Positions 57,885-64,000 of a stretch of DNA of 64,000 bases are shown here, one piece after another. Every line of letters starts with the position of its first letter. Positions within the stretch are counted from its first letter, which is position 1. Position numbers and translations under genes: made by a program. Under the pieces are notes generated by a model, which worked only from the letters and a program-made list of their open reading frames with translations, ran no database searches and had not been told where the DNA came from. This DNA comes from Alectoria sarmentosa (taxonomy: Eukaryota > Ascomycota > Lecanoromycetes > Lecanorales > Parmeliaceae), in contig WOGZ01000099.1 in assembly GCA_009733775.1 (NCBI GenBank), forward strand, positions 42,798-106,797, in the 5' to 3' direction.

Positions 57885-60800
57885 TTAATTCATAATTCAT
57901 CGCGACAATTAGCGTCGCATTATACACGAATACGATTTATATAATATATTAAAAAAAGATATATTAAAAGAAATAAACATCTCGCTAATTTAAATCGAAT
58001 AAAACTTTATTTAATAAAATAATTATTGAAAATATATATAACGAATAATTTTAAATTATATAAAAATTCGATTTATATATAAGCGATAAAGAAAATAAAT
58101 TAAAATTAAAATTTAACATTTTCTTTTATTATTTAAATTTATCGCGTCGTAAATATATTTTTATTATTAATTTATAATTCGTATAAATTATAACTTTCTT
58201 TTATTTCTTAATTCGTAATTTTTTAAAATTATATTATATTACGATTCGAAAATACGTTTTTATTAAAAAATTTAAATTATATTTATTTTAATTATTTAAA
58301 CGTTATTTTTATTCGAATTATTTAAATTTTAATTTAAATTAATTAAATTCGTTTTATTTTAATTAATTAAATATCGCGTTAATCGTATTTAATTTAATAT
58401 TTAAATTACGAAAAATATTTAAACGTAAAAAATATTCTTTTTTCTTTTTTCTTTTTACGTTTATTTTATATAATATATTTATTTTATAATAATTAAATAT
58501 TATTTTAAATATAATATTATTTAAACTTTCGTTTATAATATTATAAACGCTTATTTTTATTATCGTTATTTTTTAATTAATAATATTTTTAATATTTTCA
58601 AAATATTATTATTAATAATAAATATATTTAAAAATTTAATTATATATCTCGCTCGATTTATAATATAAATCGAGTCGAGTAAATTTTTTATTAATTTAAT
58701 TAAATCGATTCGATATAAAAGTAATTGTTAATAACTTTAACGATTTATATTATAAATTAACTTACGCGTATTTATATTTAATATTCGAATATAACGAATT
58801 TAAAATTTTTGAAAAGTGCATTTTATAAAGTTTGAAAAACGTTATAAAATATTTTTTTTATTTTTTTATCGACGCAATAATTATCTCGAAGAAAAATTAT
58901 AAAATATATCGATTTTTGAAAGCGCGAGTATTTTCGCGATTAATAACTCTTTTTTTTCTCGTTTCTTTTCACGTAATAAATATAAATATAATTTATTTAT
59001 AATATATATAAATAATATAAAAAAAATTGTTAAATTTTAATAATATAAAAATATTATTAAAAACATTTAAAAAACATTTGAGAAATATTAATTTAAGCAA
59101 ATTTAATTATTTGCATTATATATTAATTCACGTTTATCGACGTTTAATTTACGAATAAATTAAATTTGAAAACTTTAAAAAATGCGTTTTGCAAAGCGTG
59201 AAAAACATTATAAAATAATTTATTCACTTTTTTTATAAACGCTAAAACTGTCTTTAAAGAAAATTATAAAAAATATTAATTTTATTTTATATTAATTCGC
59301 GCGCATCGATATTTAATATATGAATATAACGAATTTAAAAATTTTAAAAAGTGTGTTTTATAAAGCGTAAAAGATTTTATAAAGTAAATTATTTATTATC
59401 TTTATAAACTTTAAAGCTATCTTCAAAAAAAATTATAAAAGATATCGATTTTTGGGCGCGCGAATATTTTCGCGATTAAGAATTTTTTTTTTTTCGCTCT
59501 TTTTCACGCAATAAATAAAAATATAATTTATTTATTATATATATAAATAATATAAACGAAAATTATTAAACTTTAATAATATAAAAATATTATTAAAAAC
59601 ATTTAAAAAACAATTAAAAAATATTAATTAAAATATATTTAATCGTTTATATTTTATATTAATTCACGTTTATTAACATTTAATTCACGAATAAATCGAA
59701 TTTAAAATTTTTGAAAAGTGCATTTTATAAGTCGTAAAAAATCTTATAAAATAATTTATTCACTATTTTTATATGCGCTAAAGTTATATCGAAAAAATAT
59801 TATAAAAAATATCGATTTTTGAACGCGTAAATATTTTCGCGATTAATAACTCTTTTTTTCTCGCTTTTTTTCACGTAATAAATAAAAATATAATTTATTT
59901 ATTATATATATAAATAATATAACGAAAAATTATCATATTTTAATAATATAAAAATATATTTAAAAACATTTCGAAATAGTTATTTTAAATAAATGTAATT
60001 ATATATATTATATATTATCTCGCGCGTATTAATATTTAATATATTAATATAATAAATTTAAAAATTTTGAAAAATATATTTTATAAAGTTTAAAAAATGT
60101 TATAAAATAATTTTTAATTTTTTTTTATAAACGTTAAAGTTATTTTTAAAGAAAATTATAAAAAATATCGATTTTTAAGCGCGCGAATATTCTCGTAATT
60201 AATAATCTTTTTTTTTTCGTTTCTTTTCACGTAATAAATATAAATATAATTTATTTATTATATATAAAAATAATATAAAAAGAAATCGTTATATTTTAAT
60301 AATATAAAAATATTATTTAAAATATATTAAAAATAATAATTTAAATAAATTTAATTATATATAATATATATTAACTCGCGCGTATTTATATTTAATATAT
60401 AAATAAAAAAAAAAATTGAAAATTACGTTTTATAAAACGCAAAAAATGTTATAAAATTATTTATTTATTTTCTTTATTAACGTGAAATTTTTTTTTAATT
60501 TTTTTTAAAAAAATATTAATTTTTAAACGCGCGAATATTTTTATTATTAATATCACTTTTTTATATATAATAAATATAAAAATAATTTATTCGTAATATA
60601 TATATATAATATATAAAAAAATTGTTATATTTTAATAATATAAAAATATTAATTTAAATAAGTTTAATAATATATATTATATATTAATTTATATATATTA
60701 ATATTTAATATACGAATATAACGAATTTAAAATTTTTAAAAAGCGCGTTTTATAAAATGTGAAAAACGTTATAAAATATCTTATTTATCTTTTTTATAAA

Positions 60801-63690
60801 CGTTAAAATCATTTTTAAAAAATATTATAAAAAATATTGATTTTTGAGCGCGCGAGAATTTTCGCAATTAATAAATTTTTTTTTTCGCTCTTTTTTACGT
60901 AATAAATATATATATAAATAATATAAAAAAAAATTATTATAATTTAATAATATAAAAATATTATTAAATTCATTTTAAAAATATTAATTTAAATATAAAT
61001 TTAACGTTTTTAATTATATATTAACTCGCGTTTATCGACGTTTTATTTACGAAAATAATAAATTTAAAAATTTTGAAAAATGTGTTTTATAAAGCGTAAA
61101 AAATGTTATAATTTAATTTATATATTTTTTTCATTAACGTTAAAATTATCTCGAAAGAAAACTTTAAAAAATATCGATTTTTAAACGCGCGAATATTTTC
61201 GCGATTAATAACGTTTTTATTAATATTAAAATTAAAATTATTTTTAAATTAAAAAAAAAATTATATTATTTAAATTTTAATATATAAAAAAAAAGCTTTA
61301 TATATATATAATTTTTTAAATAATTTAATTTTATATTTAAAAAACGTATTATATATTATAATTTTCGAGAAACGACGATTTTTAAAAAAAAATATAAATA
61401 TTTTTTATTATTAAAACTTAATTATAATTTCAAATATCGATAATTTTTATATTAAATATTATATTAAAATTAAAATTTATATTTAAATAAGTTTTTTACG
61501 TAAATTATTCGCGTTATTTTAAATTTATAATACATTTATTATCGCTTTTTATATTAAAAAATAATTTTTATATAATATATTTTTATTTTTATTAAATATA
61601 TTTTAAAATGTAATTTATATTATATATTAAAAATTGTATATTAAATTTAAATAATATTTATATATAATTTAAATAAAATATTAATTATATTATATTATAA
61701 ATATATATTAATATTAAAAAATATATAAATATTAAAATTCGACGTTAATGCGCTATCGACGTTAAATATTAAATCGCGTTAAACTTAATTAAATTACGTA
61801 TTAAAAAAAAGCTAATTAAAAAGTTTAATTAAAAAATTAAAATTATAATATTTTTTTTTTTTTAAATTCGATATATTTTTATAATAAAATAAAAAAAATA
61901 AAAAAATTGTTTATATTTTAAAAATTTATTAATGTTATATAAATTAATAATATTTTATTTAAAATTAAAATCATCTTTTTAATTATAAAAATTCAATTTT
62001 TTTTTTTTTAATTTTTTTTTTAAATTAATATAAAAGAATAATTTATTAATATTATAATTAAAAAATTTTATTTTTTTAATATCGCGAAAAAAAAGTATAA
62101 ATTTAATTTATCGAAATTTAAATAATAATAATCGATTATTAAATTAAAGTAATTAATTATATAAATATAAAAATATTATTTAAAATCGTCGACGTAATTA
62201 ATTTATTTAAATTTATATATAAAACATTTTTTTTCGTTTATAATAAATTTTTTTTTTTTATTATCGACTTAAAAATTAATAATTTTATTAATAAAGTAAT
62301 TCGTTTTTTTTTCGTTTATATTTATAAAAAAAGATGACGACTTTATTTAATTTAATAATAAATTACTATTATCGAAATATAATAATTATAAATAAAAAAT
62401 AAAAAAAATGTTTATTTTTTTTAAATACTTTAATTTATATATTATATTATTAATTATTTTAATTATTTTATAAAAGTTTAAATTTTTATAATTTAAAAAT
62501 TTATTTAATTAATTTATTTTTATATTTTTATTAATTAACATTATTATATTTTTTTTCTTAAATTAAGAAATTAATAATCGATAATAATTAATTTATTTTA
62601 ATATTAACGTTTACGATTATTTAAATTTCTTTTTAAAAAATGTGCGTAAGTTTTTCATTTTATAAATAAATTAATTAACGATAAATATATTTTTTTTTAA
62701 TTTATAAATAACATTAATGTTTTATAACGTCGATAATTTAAAATCGTTTCTTAAAATATATTTTTTAATAACGAAAAATAAAATAATTTCGATAAAAATA
62801 TTTTTATTTAAATTAATTTTAAATTTAAAAATTAAAAGAAAATTAACTTAATTATTTTAATTATAATTAACGTATACTTTTAAATATTATTTTAAAATTA
62901 TATTTACGCTTTTTATTTAATCGTTTATTTTAAAATAAAATGTTAAAAAAAACTTTAATTTAATATTAATACGTCAATATAATCTTTATCAAAAATAAAT
63001 TATAAATTAAATTTCACGATTTAATATAATAATAAATAAATAATTTTTTTTATATTAAATTTATTTAATAAAAACTTATATTATTATTTTAATTTTTAAA
63101 AAATTAAAAAAAATTTTTTTTTTTTTTTTAAATAATTTATTTATAATAATTATAATATAATCGTATTTTCGATTAAATCGAAAGTAAATAAATTATAATA
63201 TAAAATATATTAAAATATTTTATTAATATTTATTTAAAATCGATAACGATTTTAAAAAATTTTACTTTTTTTTTATAAACTTTAAATTTCGTATATATAT
63301 AACAATTTTTTATATAATAAATTATTATATTTATTATTTTTAATTAATAATAATAATAAATAATTTTATTATATATAAATAATTTATTAATATATTTAAA
63401 TAACGAAAATTTATAAATATATTTAATAAATTTAATTTTAAATTTCGCATTATTAAAAATATATAATCGAAAATTAATATAAAACATTTAATTATAAATT
63501 TCGCAATTTTTTAATTTTAATTTTACTTTTTTTTTTATTAAATTATAAAAGATTTTTAATTAATTAATGATTTTAATCGTTATAATACGTTATAAAACAT
63601 TATTATTTTCGTATTTTTTCTTTATTACAATTAATAAATTAAACGTTACGACGAAAGTTATTAATTTTTTTAAAAACTATAAATAAAGAA
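57885..63690. other. AT-rich block 2, RIP-altered heterochromatin-like DNA
   Basis: About 5.8 kb of extremely AT-rich DNA with no open frame of note. Nearly all remaining C residues are followed by G (for example in 58261-58440 all but one), while CpA and TpG are almost absent and TpA is abundant. This is the pattern left by heavy cytosine mutation at CpA. The original sequence is not identifiable. Confidence 0.85.
58790..61230. repeat. Diverged tandem array, unit about 350 bp
   Basis: Two markers recur in order. One is the segment like AAAGTGCATTTTATAAAG followed by GTTATAAAATAATTTA, near 58812, 59178, 59350, 59715, 60072, 60420, 60740 and 61077. The other is a block like GCGCGAATATTTTCGCGATT, near 58920, 59458, 59825, 60178, 60525, 60845 and 61188. 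Spacing is about 320-370 bases, with one shortened unit at 59178-59350. Each unit also carries CACGTAATAAATA and a TATA-rich spacer. Confidence 0.75.
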
Positions 63691-63913
63691 TCTCAAAATG
63701 AGATTTATTCTGAATAGCGCCTCGATCTGATTAATTGAAAAAACCTCGACCGCTAAAAGTTAACTTGAAATGGGTCTCATTCTGCAGAATGAAACCTTTT
63801 GTTTTAAAAGGTCCCATTTTGAACTATTGATATCGTATTTTATTTAATCAGAATGAGACTCACCGCCCAGAATGAGACTCACGAAATCAATAATACGTGA
63901 ATCTCATTCTGGG
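63689..63913. repeat. Cluster of palindromes and CAGAATGAGACT repeats
   Basis: Where block 2 ends, composition rises and small symmetrical elements cluster: AATCTCAAAATGAGATT (63689-63705), the 16-base palindrome TCATTCTGCAGAATGA (63777-63792), direct repeats CAGAATGAGACTCAC at 63849 and 63868, and an inverted partner at 63896-63913. Arms 63866-63883 and 63896-63913 match at 17 of 18 bases; the one mismatch is C/T. They could be the end of a transposon or of the repeat unit. Confidence 0.65.
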
Positions 63914-64000
63914 TGACAGCCCTATATATAAAAAACTTGGAAAAAATTATGTGAAATTTGAAAGATTTGAAATATATGAAATTTAAAATTTTTGAATTCG

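Noticed and set aside
57885..63690. CRISPR-like or rRNA/tRNA features in the AT-rich block
   Set aside because: Repeats are long, diverged and without spacers; no tRNA or rRNA signature was seen.

Overview
The window comes from a filamentous ascomycete (Pezizomycotina). Its genes carry many short introns of about 45-160 bases with GTNNGY donors, CTGAC/CTAAC branch sites and YAG acceptors. Families found mainly or only in these fungi recur: HET, STAND/NACHT N-terminal domains, DUF7708, Zn2Cys6 and rhodopsin-like membrane proteins. Gene-bearing DNA of ordinary composition alternates with two very AT-rich blocks (about 16.3-18.2 kb and 57.9-63.7 kb). In these blocks almost every remaining C sits in a CpG, the signature of repeat-induced point mutation (RIP). 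Class or species cannot be fixed from the sequence alone. I built the exon models by hand from splice signals and reading phase; every intact model closes in frame.

Layout. 0-7.6 kb: the first codons of a STAND-type gene running off the left edge, a perfect 36-bp inverted repeat (MITE-like), a peroxisomal dienoyl-CoA isomerase, a methyltransferase pseudogene with two TAG stops, and a PLC-like phosphodiesterase. 8-26 kb: a NACHT STAND protein, a DUF7708 protein with a degenerate NACHT-like region, AT-rich block 1 (a decayed transposon), an AAA+ ATPase, and a protein joining a STAND-type N-terminus to three ZZ-like zinc fingers and an SH3 domain. These resemble fungal innate-immunity and allorecognition genes and surround the RIP-decayed island. 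26-34 kb: a divergent pair of an ACS-family transporter and a TauD/TfdA-like dioxygenase, a secreted 305-residue protein, and a DUF4419 protein. 34.5-41.2 kb: a HET protein, a kinase/APH-like pseudogene fragment, an F-box-like protein and a frameshifted, truncated gene.

41.7-48.5 kb: a Zn2Cys6 regulator, an ATR1-like DHA2 efflux pump and an NCS1 purine/cytosine permease, possibly a small transport module. 49.9-57.7 kb: a seven-helix rhodopsin-domain protein, a short DUF6604 protein, small tandem duplications and two decayed genes next to AT-rich block 2. Block 2 contains a diverged tandem array of about 350-bp units and ends near 63.7-63.9 kb in a cluster of small palindromes.

The main theme is a gene-rich accessory segment beside RIP-altered heterochromatin-like DNA. 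Several genes near or between these blocks have been stopped by in-frame TAG codons of the kind RIP makes (TGG to TAG, or CAG to TAG).
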